NCBI GenBank assembly: GCA_035543115.1
Contig: DATKKF010000008.1
Location: forward strand, 1-64,000
From: RPRB01 sp035543115
GTDB lineage: Bacteria > Myxococcota > Myxococcia > Myxococcales > Myxococcaceae
Direction of reading: 5' to 3'
Length of the DNA stretch: 64,000 nucleotides
The position numbers were made by a program, and so were the translations under genes. How positions within the stretch are numbered: the first letter of the stretch is position 1; every line of letters begins with the position of its first letter. The notes under the pieces are model-generated. The model saw nothing but the letters and a program-made list of their open reading frames with translations, was not told the DNA's origin and did no database searches. Below are positions 43,285 through 52,673 of the stretch, piece by piece.

Positions 43285-44537
43285 CGCCCGGCGCCTCGCG
43301 TGCGGAGCCGCAGCCAGTCGAGAGCGGCGTAGGCGCTCGCGGTGCGGATCAGCTCGCGGCCGCCGTGGAACCGGTGGGCCCGGACCTCGGTGCCCTCGGG
43401 GCCATCGAGGGCGATGAACACCGTGCCCACCGGCTTCTCCGCGGTCCCGCCGTCGGGCCCGGCGATGCCGGTCACCGAGAGCGCCCAGGTGCTCCCCGCC
43501 GAAGCGCGGGCCCCGCGCGCCATCTCCCGCGCCACCGGCTCGGAGACCGCCCCGTTCGCCAGCAGTGTCGCGTGGGACACGCCCACCCAGCGCTCCTTGA
43601 GCTCGTTGGCGTACGAGACCGCGCTGCCGAGGAAGTACGCGCTCGCTCCCGGCGACTCGGTCAGCATGTCGGCGATGCGTCCGCCGGTGCAGCTCTCGGC
43701 CAGGGCCAGAGTCTCGCGGCGGGCCAGGAGCTGCCGCCCCACCACCCCGGCCATCGTCTCGCCGTCCACCCCGAAGAGGTGGTCGCCCAGGAGCGGCCGC
43801 GACGCCGCATCCGCAGCCTCGAGCGCCTGGAGCGCCTCCTCCCGGGTCCGCCCCTCGGCCATCAGCTTCAGGTGGTTCTCCGGGAAGTGCGTCCGGAAGC
43901 CGAACTTCACGTTCGCATGGGCCGCGACCAGCGGGCGCACCCGCGCGTCCAGGTGCGACTCGGGGAGGAACACCGTCTTCAACAGCCGCAGCGCCCGGAA
44001 CCCCGTCTCGCCCCGCTCGGACCGGAGCACGTCGATGCGCGGGAGCACGGCGGTCTCCACCAGCGCCCGGTACTCGCGGGGCACGCCGGGGACGAAGAAC
44101 AGCACCGCGCTCCCCAGCCGCAGGGCGAACATCGGGGCGCTGCCCACGGGGTTGAGCACCACCTCGGCGCCCGCGGGCACCTGGACCTGCTTGAGGTTGT
44201 TCTCGGTGACGGTCAGGCCTCGCCTGGCGAAGCGTTCCTTCAGCGCGGCAAGCGCCCCCAGGTGGAGCACCAGGGGCACGCCCGCCGCCTCGGCGGCGAC
44301 CTCGGCGGTGAGGTCGTCGGCCGTCGGGCCGAGCCCGCCCGAGACCAGCACCACGTCGGCCCGGGCGGACAGCGTCCGGAGCGCCTCGAGGATCTCCTCG
44401 CGAACGTCGCCGACCACCGTGGTGCGGGCCACCTGCTCGCCATGGGCCAGCAGCTGCTCCTGGAACCAGGTGCTGTTGGTGTCCGTCGTCACGCCGGTGA
44501 GCAGCTCGTCACCGGTACAGAGTGCCTCGATGCGCAT
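43281..44537 (-). CDS. cinA: CinA-family protein (nicotinamide nucleotide amidase/ADP-ribose pyrophosphatase)
   Basis: The protein has 418 residues. The N-terminal COG1058/MoCF domain (MRIEALCTGDELLTGVTTDT, VSGGLGPTADDLTAEV) is followed by a linker and the C-terminal CinA/PncC domain (ALAESCTGGRIADMLTESPGAS, YANELKERWVGVS, SVTGIAGPDGGTAEKPVGTV). Full-length CinA proteins deamidate NMN and hydrolyse ADP-ribose in pyridine nucleotide salvage; in some bacteria they are co-expressed with recA for competence. Here recA is 4 kb away and separately transcribed. The gene is upstream of and overlaps the membrane GT-like gene. Confidence 0.92.
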   Translation of the reverse strand: MRIEALCTGDELLTGVTTDTNSTWFQEQLLAHGEQVARTTVVGDVREEILEALRTLSARADVVLVSGGLGPTADDLTAEVAAEAAGVPLVLHLGALAALKERFARRGLTVTENNLKQVQVPAGAEVVLNPVGSAPMFALRLGSAVLFFVPGVPREYRALVETAVLPRIDVLRSERGETGFRALRLLKTVFLPESHLDARVRPLVAAHANVKFGFRTHFPENHLKLMAEGRTREEALQALEAADAASRPLLGDHLFGVDGETMAGVVGRQLLARRETLALAESCTGGRIADMLTESPGASAYFLGSAVSYANELKERWVGVSHATLLANGAVSEPVAREMARGARASAGSTWALSVTGIAGPDGGTAEKPVGTVFIALDGPEGTEVRAHRFHGGRELIRTASAYAALDWLRLRTRGAGR

Positions 44538-44561
44538 GTCTCGATGTCCGGGACGCCGGAC

Positions 44562-45383
44562 TTACAGGAAATCCTGCTCGTCCACCTCGTCCTCGAGCAC
44601 GCCCTCGGCGGGCATCGGCTCGCCGGCCTCGCGCCGCGCCGAGAGGTGACGCCCGAGCAGCAGTCCGGACTCCACGAACCCGAGCAGCAGGTACGCGCCG
44701 AAGTACACCACCAGCACGTAGGAGGGGTGGATGCGGGTGGCCACCAGCACCCCGGCGAGGCACACCAGCATGAAGATGCTCAACGTCCGGCGGTTGAGCC
44801 GCACGTCCTTGAAGGTCCGGTATCGGAGGGTGGAGACCATCAGGAGCGACAGCACCGCCACCACGATGGCGATGGGCACCCGCGCGCCCATGCCCAGCGC
44901 ATCTCCACCCCGCATCCCGTGGTGGGCGATGACCATCGAGACGATCATCCCGGCGGCGAGCGGGATGGGCAGGCCGACGAAGAAGCGGCTGCTGCCGGCG
45001 TGGTCGCTGGAGTGGGCCAGCACGTTGAAGCGCGCCAGGCGGAGCGCCCCGCAGGCGGTGAACATGAAAGACACCAGCAGCCCCACCAGGCCGAGCGAGG
45101 CCAGCGCCCACTTGTACACCAGCATCGCCGGGGCCACCCCGAAGGAGATGACGTCGGCCAGACTGTCCAGCTCCACGCCGAACTGGCTCTGGGTCCGGGT
45201 GAGGCGCGCCACCCGCCCGTCGAACCCGTCGAAGAACATGGCGAAGAAGATGGCCAGCGCGGCCTGGTAGAGCTGGGATGGGCTCGCCTCGCCGGCACAG
45301 AGCGTCAGGGCATAGAAACCGCAGAAGATCGATGTGATGGTGAACAGGTTGGGCAGGACGAACTTGAGCTTGTGCAGCTTCAT
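44562..45383 (-). CDS. pssA: CDP-diacylglycerol-serine O-phosphatidyltransferase
   Basis: The protein has 273 residues. The CDP-alcohol phosphotransferase motif DGx2ARx8Gx3Dx3D is exact (DGRVARLTRTQSQFG followed by VELDSLAD). The entry MKLHKLKFVLPNLFTITSIF is typical of the PssA (type II, membrane) subfamily. About seven membrane segments are present. The enzyme makes phosphatidylserine, precursor of phosphatidylethanolamine. A charged C-terminal tail (GRHLSARREAGEPMPAEGVL) adds about 25 residues. It precedes cinA on the same strand by 24 bases and is divergent from the alpha/beta hydrolase. Confidence 0.92.
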   Translation of the reverse strand: MKLHKLKFVLPNLFTITSIFCGFYALTLCAGEASPSQLYQAALAIFFAMFFDGFDGRVARLTRTQSQFGVELDSLADVISFGVAPAMLVYKWALASLGLVGLLVSFMFTACGALRLARFNVLAHSSDHAGSSRFFVGLPIPLAAGMIVSMVIAHHGMRGGDALGMGARVPIAIVVAVLSLLMVSTLRYRTFKDVRLNRRTLSIFMLVCLAGVLVATRIHPSYVLVVYFGAYLLLGFVESGLLLGRHLSARREAGEPMPAEGVLEDEVDEQDFL

Positions 45384-45454
45384 CGGTCTCCGGCCCCTGC
45401 GACGGCCAGGAGCCTGTCCGGGCCCCGGCCGCCGGGTCGGGGGACTCTAGCACC

Positions 45455-46567
45455 ATGGACCCGCAGCGGGCCGCCGCCGCGGTGGGGCTCCTGGTCCTGG
45501 CCACGGGGGCTTACCTGCTCGCCGTGCGCGCATACTACCGGCTGCGCAGCCCCCGTCCGGAGCTGGAATGGGCGGCCACCCCGGACGGGACCCGCATCGC
45601 CGTTCACCACCGCCGCCCGGCGGTCCGCCGCTTCGTCGAGCCGGTGCTGCTCTGTCATGGCCTGGCCGCCAACTACGTCAACTTCGACTTCGACCCGCCC
45701 TACTCACTGGCCCACGCCTTTGCCGCGGCGGGCTTCGAGGTCTTCAGCGTGGACTGGCGCGGGGCCGGCGCATCCCGGGCCCCCCGCGTCTGGCAGCGCT
45801 TCCTCTACGACGCCGACGACCTCATCGCCCAGGACGGACCGGCGCTCCTCGCCCACGCGCTCGAGCGCACCGGGGCACCGCGGGCGTTCTGGGTGGGCCA
45901 CTCGCTCGGCGCGCTCGTGGGGTACGGGGTGCTCGGTGGCCCTCACGGCGGTCGCATCGGGGGGTTGTGCGCGCTCGGGGCACCGGTCTTCTTTCGCTAC
46001 ACCCGCTGGGTGGTCCGGCTCTCCAGACTCGCGCTGTGGCTGGCCTGGCCGCTGGCCTTTCGCCAGCGCTGGCTCAGCATCGGGCTCGCCCCGTTCCTGG
46101 GACGGGTGACGCTGCCCCTCACCGAGGTGCTCCTCAACCCGAAGGCCATCGCCCCGCCCGTGCTGAGGAAGATGTCCTGCAACCTCGTCTCCTCGATGGG
46201 CTACCGCCTGCTCCGCCAGCTGGACGACTGGAGCCGGCACGACGCGTTCAGAAGCCGTGACGGACGGATCGACTACCGGGCCCGGCTTCGCGGGGTGACC
46301 ACGCCGGTGCTGGTCCTGGGCGGGATCCAGGACGCGCTCGCCACGCCGCAGGCGGTGCTGGGCCAGGCGGAGCTGCTGGGCTCGGAGGACAAGACGGTGA
46401 GGCTCTTCGGGCGCGAGAACGGAGACACGCTCGACTACGGACACGGCGACCTCCTCTTCGGCGAGCACGCCCCGATGGAGGTCTACCCGCGCATCGTCTG
46501 CTGGGTGGCGGACCGGGCCTCCCCGGTGCCGGAGCCCGCGCCCCGGCCCGTCAGCGTCGCGGGGTGA
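45455..46567 (+). CDS. Membrane-anchored alpha/beta hydrolase
   Basis: The protein has 370 residues. An N-terminal hydrophobic helix (VGLLVLATGAYLLAVRAYY) anchors it. The hydrolase core shows PVLLCHGLAANYVNFDF (oxyanion loop), DWRGAGAS, the nucleophile elbow GHSLGAL (around residue 148-154), an Asp candidate in VLGGIQDALATP, and His in DYGHGDLLFGE. The pattern is closest to lipase/esterase-type hydrolases seen near lipid metabolism genes; the neighbour pssA is divergent. A lid region with aromatic residues (RYTRWVVRLSRLALWLAWPL) suggests a lipid substrate. The last 17 bases overlap the convergent beta-helix gene. Confidence 0.75.
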   Translation: MDPQRAAAAVGLLVLATGAYLLAVRAYYRLRSPRPELEWAATPDGTRIAVHHRRPAVRRFVEPVLLCHGLAANYVNFDFDPPYSLAHAFAAAGFEVFSVDWRGAGASRAPRVWQRFLYDADDLIAQDGPALLAHALERTGAPRAFWVGHSLGALVGYGVLGGPHGGRIGGLCALGAPVFFRYTRWVVRLSRLALWLAWPLAFRQRWLSIGLAPFLGRVTLPLTEVLLNPKAIAPPVLRKMSCNLVSSMGYRLLRQLDDWSRHDAFRSRDGRIDYRARLRGVTTPVLVLGGIQDALATPQAVLGQAELLGSEDKTVRLFGRENGDTLDYGHGDLLFGEHAPMEVYPRIVCWVADRASPVPEPAPRPVSVAG

Positions 46568-48026
46568 CGGCCCAGGCGCCGTGCACGCAAGGGGAGGCCA
46601 TGGGCGCCACGTCCCCTGTCCACCCATCGATCTCCACGTCCACGCCCTGGCTGCACTCGGCCCACACTGCACCGTCGCGGTTGGAGCGGGCGGTCGTCGC
46701 CCGGAGCTGCGCGGTGCCGTGGTCGGTGACCAGGACTGCCGGCCCCTGGGTCCGCTCGATGGACACGTCGGTGCTGGTGAGGCGCGCCTCCGTCTCGGCG
46801 GAGACCCCGGCGACGCCCGCGCTACTGATGGTCGAACGGGCCAGCGTCACGGTCGCGCCCTCGGCGGCGAGCACCCCGATGCCGCTGCAGTCCTGGACGC
46901 GGAGTCCGCCGAGCGCCGCGCGACCCCCGCGGATCTGGACCGCGTCTCCCTCCGCCGGGTCTGCGCTGCGCGGGCCGGTGACCGCACCTCCTTCGACCGT
47001 GACCTGGGCGTCGCGCGCCACGAGGCCGGAGGAGAGGCCGCCCTGCACCTCGAGCCCGCGGATTCGGACCTCGGACGAGATGAGCTGCACGCCGCCCATC
47101 GACCCGGCGGACTCGACGTGGACGTCGTCCAGCACCGCCTTGCTGCGAACGACGGCGACACCCGCCCGCTCCGCTCCAGTGGAACGCAGGCCGCGGCCGT
47201 CGACCCGCGCGGCGTCGCCGGTGAGCAACCCGTATTCCTGGCCGCTGACTCGGACGTCGCGGAGCTGGAGCGTCCCGCCGGCGACGTAGAGCCCGGGGCC
47301 GCGGCCCCCCCGGACCTCGATCGACTCGACCGTCGCCGCACCGCCGGACAGCCAGAGGCCGGTCACCGCGTCCTGGATCTCGAGACCCGACAGCCGGAGC
47401 AGCGCCGGACGGGTCGCCTCCACCGCGCGCTGGAAGGGTCCCTGGAACCGCACCTGCCGCAGCTCCGCCTTTCCACCCGGGAGCACCCGCACCCCGGGCA
47501 GCCCCGAGACCGAGGCCTGGAGCGTGGACCCGGTGAGGAGCAGCTCGGCTCCGGCGGCGACCTCGAGGGCGGCTCCCCGCTGGCCGCTGAAGGCCACCGA
47601 GGCGAGCGTGGTCCGCCCGCGCTCCACCACCAGGCCGCCGGACCCGCCCTGGATCTGCACGCTCTCGAGCCGGACCGTGCCCCGCGCCCGCACGCAGGGC
47701 CCGGACGCGGACGCGGCCAGCACCACCGCCGCGCCTCCGACGAGCTCCACCTCCTCGAGGACCACGCCGCCGGGGTACACGCCCGCGGCCAGGCGAAGGC
47801 GTCCGGGGCCTGCCGTGTCGGCGAGGGCGCGGAACGGCCGCGCCCGGCTCCCGTCACCGCCCGGGGGCGCCGAGGCGTCGACGAACACCTCGGCCCCCAC
47901 GCCCGCGTCGACGGCGCTGAGGGCGGCGGGTGGACGCGGCGCGGTGTCCTGCGGCGGGACGACGGCGGAGCACGCGGCCGAGACCAGCGCGCCCAGGGCG
48001 AGGGGAAGGCGGCCCGGCGCGTTCAG
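46551..48026 (-). CDS. Right-handed beta-helix lipoprotein, apparent CTG start
   Basis: About 491 residues. The sequence has a lipoprotein leader (NAPGRLPLALGALVSAACS), then a DUF1565-type opening (EVFVDASAPPGGDGSRARPF) and about fifteen parallel beta-helix turns (repeats such as VRLESVQIQGGSGGLVVERG, GLEIQDAVTGLWLSGGAATV). No ATG, GTG or TTG exists in frame near the leader. The first plausible codon is CTG at 48026-48024, which overlaps the TGA of the upstream peptidase (CTGA), so translational coupling is likely. Beta-helix proteins of this kind are surface or secreted polysaccharide-binding or lyase-like proteins; no catalytic residues are assignable. Confidence 0.7.
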   Translation of the reverse strand: MNAPGRLPLALGALVSAACSAVVPPQDTAPRPPAALSAVDAGVGAEVFVDASAPPGGDGSRARPFRALADTAGPGRLRLAAGVYPGGVVLEEVELVGGAAVVLAASASGPCVRARGTVRLESVQIQGGSGGLVVERGRTTLASVAFSGQRGAALEVAAGAELLLTGSTLQASVSGLPGVRVLPGGKAELRQVRFQGPFQRAVEATRPALLRLSGLEIQDAVTGLWLSGGAATVESIEVRGGRGPGLYVAGGTLQLRDVRVSGQEYGLLTGDAARVDGRGLRSTGAERAGVAVVRSKAVLDDVHVESAGSMGGVQLISSEVRIRGLEVQGGLSSGLVARDAQVTVEGGAVTGPRSADPAEGDAVQIRGGRAALGGLRVQDCSGIGVLAAEGATVTLARSTISSAGVAGVSAETEARLTSTDVSIERTQGPAVLVTDHGTAQLRATTARSNRDGAVWAECSQGVDVEIDGWTGDVAPMASPCVHGAWAVTPRR

Positions 48027-49012
48027 GCGCCCGGACCCTCGGGCTTGCGCGCCGCGGCCGTCTTCGGCCGCTTGGGCGGATGGGTGAGGACCACCGGCTT
48101 GCGCCCGTCGTCGCCCACCAGCCTGGCGAACTCCCTGAGCGGGTCGCGCGCGACGTCGTCCTTCCAGTACTCGAAGTGGAGGTGCACGCCCGTGGCGGTG
48201 CCGGTCCTCCCCGCCAGCCCGAGGGGCATCCCCTTCACCACCTGCGTGCCCTCGAGCACCAGGGTGCGGGCGAGGTGGCTGTAGCGCGTCACCCGGCCGT
48301 TGCCGTGGTCGATGGTGACCTCGTAGCCGTAGCCGTGCATCCAGCCGGCGCGCACCACGATGCCGGCACCGGCGGCCATCACCGGCTGGTTCCGCTCGGC
48401 GGCCAGATCGATTCCCGAGTGCATCTTGTCGCGGTGGGCGATGGGGTGGAACCGGCGGCCGAAGCGGCTGGTCACCCGCAGCTCGTCGAGCGGCCACTGG
48501 AACCGCGGCCCTGGCGGAGGGCCCATCCGTGCGTCGAGGCCGGCGAGCCGCTCCTCGACCGACCGGACCAGCCCGGGGGGAACCCCACCGTACGCCTGCC
48601 CGTCCCGGTCGAGCGCCGCGCGGAGCGAGCCTCGGGCAATCTGCACGTCCTCCGCCTCGCCGTCACCCGCAGGCTGGGCCAGGAAGCGGTCGACGTCGAC
48701 CTGGATGCGTTCCCATGCAGCGAGCTCGGAGTCGGGAATCGCAGAGCCTGGCTCGACCTCGCTCCGCTTGGCCTCGGCCTCCAGGACGAAGGCCACCAGC
48801 CGGGCCCGGAGCAGGCTGGAGGTCATCGGCTCGTCGGGGGGTGCGGGGACGGCGGCGGGACGGGGCGCCGGCTCCGGCTTCACCCGCTCACCGGTCAGCG
48901 GAAGCCGGGCCAGCTCGATGGGGTCCGGCGTCAGCGCACCCGGGACGCGTGCCGTGGCACAGCCAACGAGGCTCACGGCGGCCAGGGCTGTGACCAGGGC
49001 GTTGCGGGTCAT
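48023..49012 (-). CDS. M23-family (LytM-type) metallopeptidase lipoprotein
   Basis: The protein has 329 residues. A lipobox is present (AAVSLVGC, Cys18). A helical region (about 60-165) precedes the M23 domain: WPLDELRVTSRFGRRFHP, the zinc-site HSGID (His198, Asp202), and the HxH pair in GVHLHFEYW (His277, His279), with GNGRVTRYSHL between. With all metal ligands present it should be an active peptidoglycan endopeptidase in the periplasm. The C-terminal tail is basic. It is followed by and overlaps the CTG-start beta-helix gene. Confidence 0.88.
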   Translation of the reverse strand: MTRNALVTALAAVSLVGCATARVPGALTPDPIELARLPLTGERVKPEPAPRPAAVPAPPDEPMTSSLLRARLVAFVLEAEAKRSEVEPGSAIPDSELAAWERIQVDVDRFLAQPAGDGEAEDVQIARGSLRAALDRDGQAYGGVPPGLVRSVEERLAGLDARMGPPPGPRFQWPLDELRVTSRFGRRFHPIAHRDKMHSGIDLAAERNQPVMAAGAGIVVRAGWMHGYGYEVTIDHGNGRVTRYSHLARTLVLEGTQVVKGMPLGLAGRTGTATGVHLHFEYWKDDVARDPLREFARLVGDDGRKPVVLTHPPKRPKTAAARKPEGPGA

Positions 49013-49110
49013 CGTCCGTGCGCTGCCGGCCGCGACGCCGTGTCAGCCTCGACACCCTGACCCACAAGGCCTGGGGACGTCCAGACAAAAGGGACCGGCC
49101 CCACAGCCGC

Positions 49111-50145
49111 CTACCTGCCTCCCAGCGAGGCACGCAGGATGTCCGCCGCCCGCTCGCATCCGGCCCGGTCCACGTCGAGGTGGCACACCAGGCGAAGTGC
49201 ATGGGGTCCCACGGAGTTCACCAGGAGCCCGGCCGCGCGGAGGCGGGCGACGAGGGGCACCGCCTCGACCGGGACCTCGGCGTAGACCATGTTGGTCTCG
49301 ACGCGATCGAGCTCCACCCGCACCCCGGGCACGTCCGCCAGCCGGCGCGCCAGCACCCGGGCGTTCTCGTGGTCCTCGGCGAGCCGGGCGACGTGGTGGT
49401 CCAGCGCGTAGAGGCAGGCCGCGGCGAGGATGCCGGCCTGGCGCATGCCTCCTCCCAGCCGCTTCCGGAGCCGCCGCGCCTCGGCGAGGAAGGCCTTGCT
49501 CCCTGCGAGCACCGAGCCCACCGGCGCCCCGAGCCCCTTGCTGAAGCACACGGTGGTCGAGTCGGTCAGCCTTCCCCAGGTGCTCGCCGGCACGCCCGCG
49601 GCGACCTCGGCGTTGAACAGCCGAGCACCATCGAGGTGCACCAGCAGCCCCGCGGTGCGCGCAGCGGCCACGGCGTCGGCGAAGGCCCCCGGCTTCCACA
49701 CCGTCCCCCCGCCCCGGTTGTGGGTGTTCTCCAGGATCAACAGGCGGGAGCGCGGGAGGTGATCATCGTTCCCGCGGGAGGCGGCCTGGATCTGCGCCGG
49801 GGTGAGCAGGCCGCGCTGGCCGACGACCGTGCGCGGCTGGACCCCCCACAGCGCAGCGATGGCGCCGTTCTCATAGTGGAACGGGTGGCTGCCCTCCTCG
49901 AGGATGACCTCCTCGCCGGGGCGGGTGTGGACGCCGATCGCCACCTGGTTCCCTTGCGTGCCCGAGGGGACGAGGAGCGCGGCCTCGAGGCCCAGGCGCT
50001 CGGCGACGCGGAGCTCGAGCGCGCGGACGGTGGGGTCCTCGCCGTAGACGTCGTCTCCGACCTCGGCCTCGGCCATGGCTCGGCGCATGCCTGGCGTCGG
50101 GCGGGTGACGGTGTCGGAGCGGAGGTCGATCGGTGCGGTGGCCAC
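49111..50145 (-). CDS. ltaE: Low-specificity L-threonine aldolase
   Basis: The protein has 344 residues from GTG 50145. The family N-terminus IDLRSDTVTRPTPGMRRAMA is followed by VGDDVYGEDPTVRALE. The PLP lysine lies in TTVCFSKGLGAPVGSVLAG, with HLDGARLFNA upstream (Asp and Arg contacts). The enzyme cleaves threonine or allo-threonine to glycine and acetaldehyde. It is divergent from endonuclease III, with start codons only 26 bases apart, so promoter elements must overlap the coding starts. Confidence 0.92.
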   Translation of the reverse strand: MATAPIDLRSDTVTRPTPGMRRAMAEAEVGDDVYGEDPTVRALELRVAERLGLEAALLVPSGTQGNQVAIGVHTRPGEEVILEEGSHPFHYENGAIAALWGVQPRTVVGQRGLLTPAQIQAASRGNDDHLPRSRLLILENTHNRGGGTVWKPGAFADAVAAARTAGLLVHLDGARLFNAEVAAGVPASTWGRLTDSTTVCFSKGLGAPVGSVLAGSKAFLAEARRLRKRLGGGMRQAGILAAACLYALDHHVARLAEDHENARVLARRLADVPGVRVELDRVETNMVYAEVPVEAVPLVARLRAAGLLVNSVGPHALRLVCHLDVDRAGCERAADILRASLGGR

Positions 50146-50171
50146 GGCGGGGTCCGTACTACAACCCAGGC

Positions 50172-50966
50172 ATGCCTCGCGAGACCGTGGCCGAGCGGAA
50201 AGTGCGCGCGGTGAAAGTGATCGAGCGGCTGGGGGAGGCGATGCCCGACGCCCGCATCGAGCTGGATTACCGGACGCCGCTGCAGCTGGTGACCGCGGTC
50301 ATTCTCGCCGCCCAGTGCACCGACAAGCGGGTGAACATGGTGACGCCCGCGCTGTTCGCTCGTTACCCCGACGCGCGCTCTCTCGCCGGCGCCGACACGG
50401 AGGAGCTGGAGAAGATGATCCACAGCTGCGGCTTCTTCCGGGCGAAGGCGAAGGCGCTGAAAGGGATGGCCGCCGCCGTCGCCGAGCAGCACTCAGGCGA
50501 GGTGCCCACCGCCCGGGCCGAGCTCGCCGCGCTCCCCGGGGTGGGCCCCAAGACCGCCGGGGTGGTGACGGTCCACCTCGGCGGCGAGCCCGCGTTCCCG
50601 GTGGACACGCACGTGAAGCGCCTCTCGCGGCGCCTCGGCTTCACCCGTCAGGAGGACCCCAGCCGCATCGAGGAGGACCTCCAGGCGCTCGTTCCCCGCG
50701 AGCTGTGGGCCAAGGGCCACCAGCTGCTGGTGTGGCACGGACGGCGGACGTGCTTCGCCCGCTCGCCGGCCTGCGAGCGCTGCGTGGTGCGCGACCTCTG
50801 CCCGCGCATCGGCGTCGCGAAGGCGAAGTCCACGGTGGTGAAGGGCGCGCGCCCGCCCCGGAGCGCAGCGGTGGTCCCGAGGCCACCGGGTGGACGGCGG
50901 AAGGCCAAGGGACGGCCGCGCCGGACCGTCGCTCCGCGCCGAGGTGCTCCAGCTCCGCCGGGATAG
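50172..50966 (+). CDS. nth: Endonuclease III
   Basis: The protein has 264 residues; the ATG at 50172 matches the family N-terminus (an upstream in-frame start at 50133 would run into the ltaE start). Endonuclease III removes oxidised pyrimidines from DNA. The helix-hairpin-helix LPGVGPKTAGVV carries the catalytic lysine, VDTHVKRLSRRLG carries the catalytic aspartate, and CFARSPACERCVVRDLC is the C-x6-C-x2-C-x5-C [4Fe-4S] site. A basic, low-complexity tail of about 50 residues follows the cluster. The region after the gene (50967-51151) holds no other gene that I can see. Confidence 0.94.
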   Translation: MPRETVAERKVRAVKVIERLGEAMPDARIELDYRTPLQLVTAVILAAQCTDKRVNMVTPALFARYPDARSLAGADTEELEKMIHSCGFFRAKAKALKGMAAAVAEQHSGEVPTARAELAALPGVGPKTAGVVTVHLGGEPAFPVDTHVKRLSRRLGFTRQEDPSRIEEDLQALVPRELWAKGHQLLVWHGRRTCFARSPACERCVVRDLCPRIGVAKAKSTVVKGARPPRSAAVVPRPPGGRRKAKGRPRRTVAPRRGAPAPPG

Positions 50967-51151
50967 CCGGCTGGCCGTGGTGTGCAATCGATTGCGCAAG
51001 GGCGCCACGAGCTTCACGGTGGTGAGGGCTCGACCGTCGGATCCGATGGCCCGGTCCCCCGCGTCGCGACCGGGTCGCATCCGGCACGCGTCTGGCACCT
51101 CGCCCCGTGCGCTTTGATACCGTTGCTCCTCGCTCGAGCAAGGGGGGATCC

Positions 51152-52627
51152 ATGCCTGGGACGCCGCGCAGTCGTTGGCTCATCGAGGTGTTCAGCCCGG
51201 CGTTGCTGGCCTGTCTCGTGGTGGCTTGCGGTGACTCGCCGACACGACCCGTCGCTGGGTCGCGGACGGTGGTCTTCTGGTCCGACACCGGGAAGAGCGT
51301 GCCGCTGCCGAGCGCCGACACCCGGGCCCCCAGCACCGTGGTGGCGCGAACGCTCGACGGGAAGAACCTGGTGACTGCGTCCTTCGACGCGAACGGGTCT
51401 TTCCAGCTCCAGGGGGCCCCCGTGGGCCCATACATCCTGGAGCTCAATTCGGGAAGCGGTGCCCGCCACTTCTTCCGCACCGAGGCTGCGGTGGTCGACC
51501 TCGGTGCCGACCTGCTCGGGAGGAGCAATGTCCAGACGACCACCCAGCCGACGCAGGTCACCTTCGAGCTCTCGGGCCTGGCTGCGGCAGATCCCCAGGA
51601 CCTCGTGGAGATCACCTGCTCCAACGCAGCGGTCTGGGACCGCCTCGCCCCCCAGGGAACGCTGGCCGGCGGCGTCACCTCGGCTTCGGTCCCGTTCGCC
51701 TGGGCCGCTCGCCCCACTCCGCTGGTCAGCGGCTCATCGGGCGACGTGCTCTACGTCCACCAGCTCTCGACACGGGTCGACCCAGGGAGCGGACTCGCTT
51801 ACCAGGCCGCCCAGACCTGGGCGGCTGACCCTGGCCTGACGGTGACCGCCGGCCTGGACCAGACGACCCCGGTGTCACTCGCCCCGGTGAGCTCGAGCGG
51901 ACGGCTCACGGTGTCCTGGCGTCCTTCGATGTTCGAGGCCGCTCTGACGGACTGGCCGGCCGGCACCCTGATCCGGCAGCACTCCCTCTTCGTCGAGGGC
52001 ATCGCCTGGGCCCTCGACCTCGGGCCCGCCCCGCGTACGGGAAATCCCGATCTCCTGATGATCCAGGCAGGACCAGGCACGCCGGACGCCACGCTCGACC
52101 TGCCGTACGGGCGATTCCTCCCGGCGCTCTGGAAGGAGCGGCTGCAGACGTACGTCACGGTGCGCGAGCGGTTCCCGTACCAGGGGGGGACCATCTTCTA
52201 CTCGGTCAGGATGGCGATGCAGGCCTCGATGGACGCGCTGCCGGCCGAGCTCGCTCCGACGATCTCGCCTCCGAGAAGCCTCAAGGTCGGTGGCCTGGAT
52301 GCGACCCAGGTCCGGTCCGGGATGGGAACCGGTCCGGTGGTCTCCTGGACTGCGCCGCGAAACGGCACCGCCGACTACTACGCCGTCGACCTCGAGAAGC
52401 TCACCATCAGCGGCACGCAGGTCACCTTCTCTTCCGTCGCCACCTTCCACACCACCGAGACCAGCGCGCAGTTCCCGGAGGGGACGCTCACCAGCGGAAC
52501 GCAGGTGGTCGCCTACGTCACGGCGGTCCGCGAGCCGACGAGCCACTACGCCACGGCGCCGGCACCATACCGGCGTCACTTCCCGCAGGACATCGCCCAG
52601 GCGGCGACCGCGCCCTTCTCACCGTGA
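51152..52627 (+). CDS. Large lipoprotein of unknown function
   Basis: The protein has 491 residues. The ATG at 51152 is preceded by a purine-rich AGGGGGGAT; an in-frame ATG at 51107 lacks this. The lipobox is LACLVVACGDSP. The mature N-terminus looks like a CarboxypepD_reg-type beta sandwich (STVVARTLDGKNLVTASFDA, GSFQLQGAPVGPYILELNSG). The rest is beta-rich with Thr/Ser/Gly and Ig- or fibronectin-like phrases (RLTVSWRPSM, VVSWTAPRNGTADYYAVDLE). No enzymatic motif is seen. It is a single gene convergent with def. Confidence 0.65.
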   Translation: MPGTPRSRWLIEVFSPALLACLVVACGDSPTRPVAGSRTVVFWSDTGKSVPLPSADTRAPSTVVARTLDGKNLVTASFDANGSFQLQGAPVGPYILELNSGSGARHFFRTEAAVVDLGADLLGRSNVQTTTQPTQVTFELSGLAAADPQDLVEITCSNAAVWDRLAPQGTLAGGVTSASVPFAWAARPTPLVSGSSGDVLYVHQLSTRVDPGSGLAYQAAQTWAADPGLTVTAGLDQTTPVSLAPVSSSGRLTVSWRPSMFEAALTDWPAGTLIRQHSLFVEGIAWALDLGPAPRTGNPDLLMIQAGPGTPDATLDLPYGRFLPALWKERLQTYVTVRERFPYQGGTIFYSVRMAMQASMDALPAELAPTISPPRSLKVGGLDATQVRSGMGTGPVVSWTAPRNGTADYYAVDLEKLTISGTQVTFSSVATFHTTETSAQFPEGTLTSGTQVVAYVTAVREPTSHYATAPAPYRRHFPQDIAQAATAPFSP

Positions 52628-52673
52628 AGCCGGGACCGGCGTCGCGGCGCGAGCCACCTGGGAGCCCCCGCGG

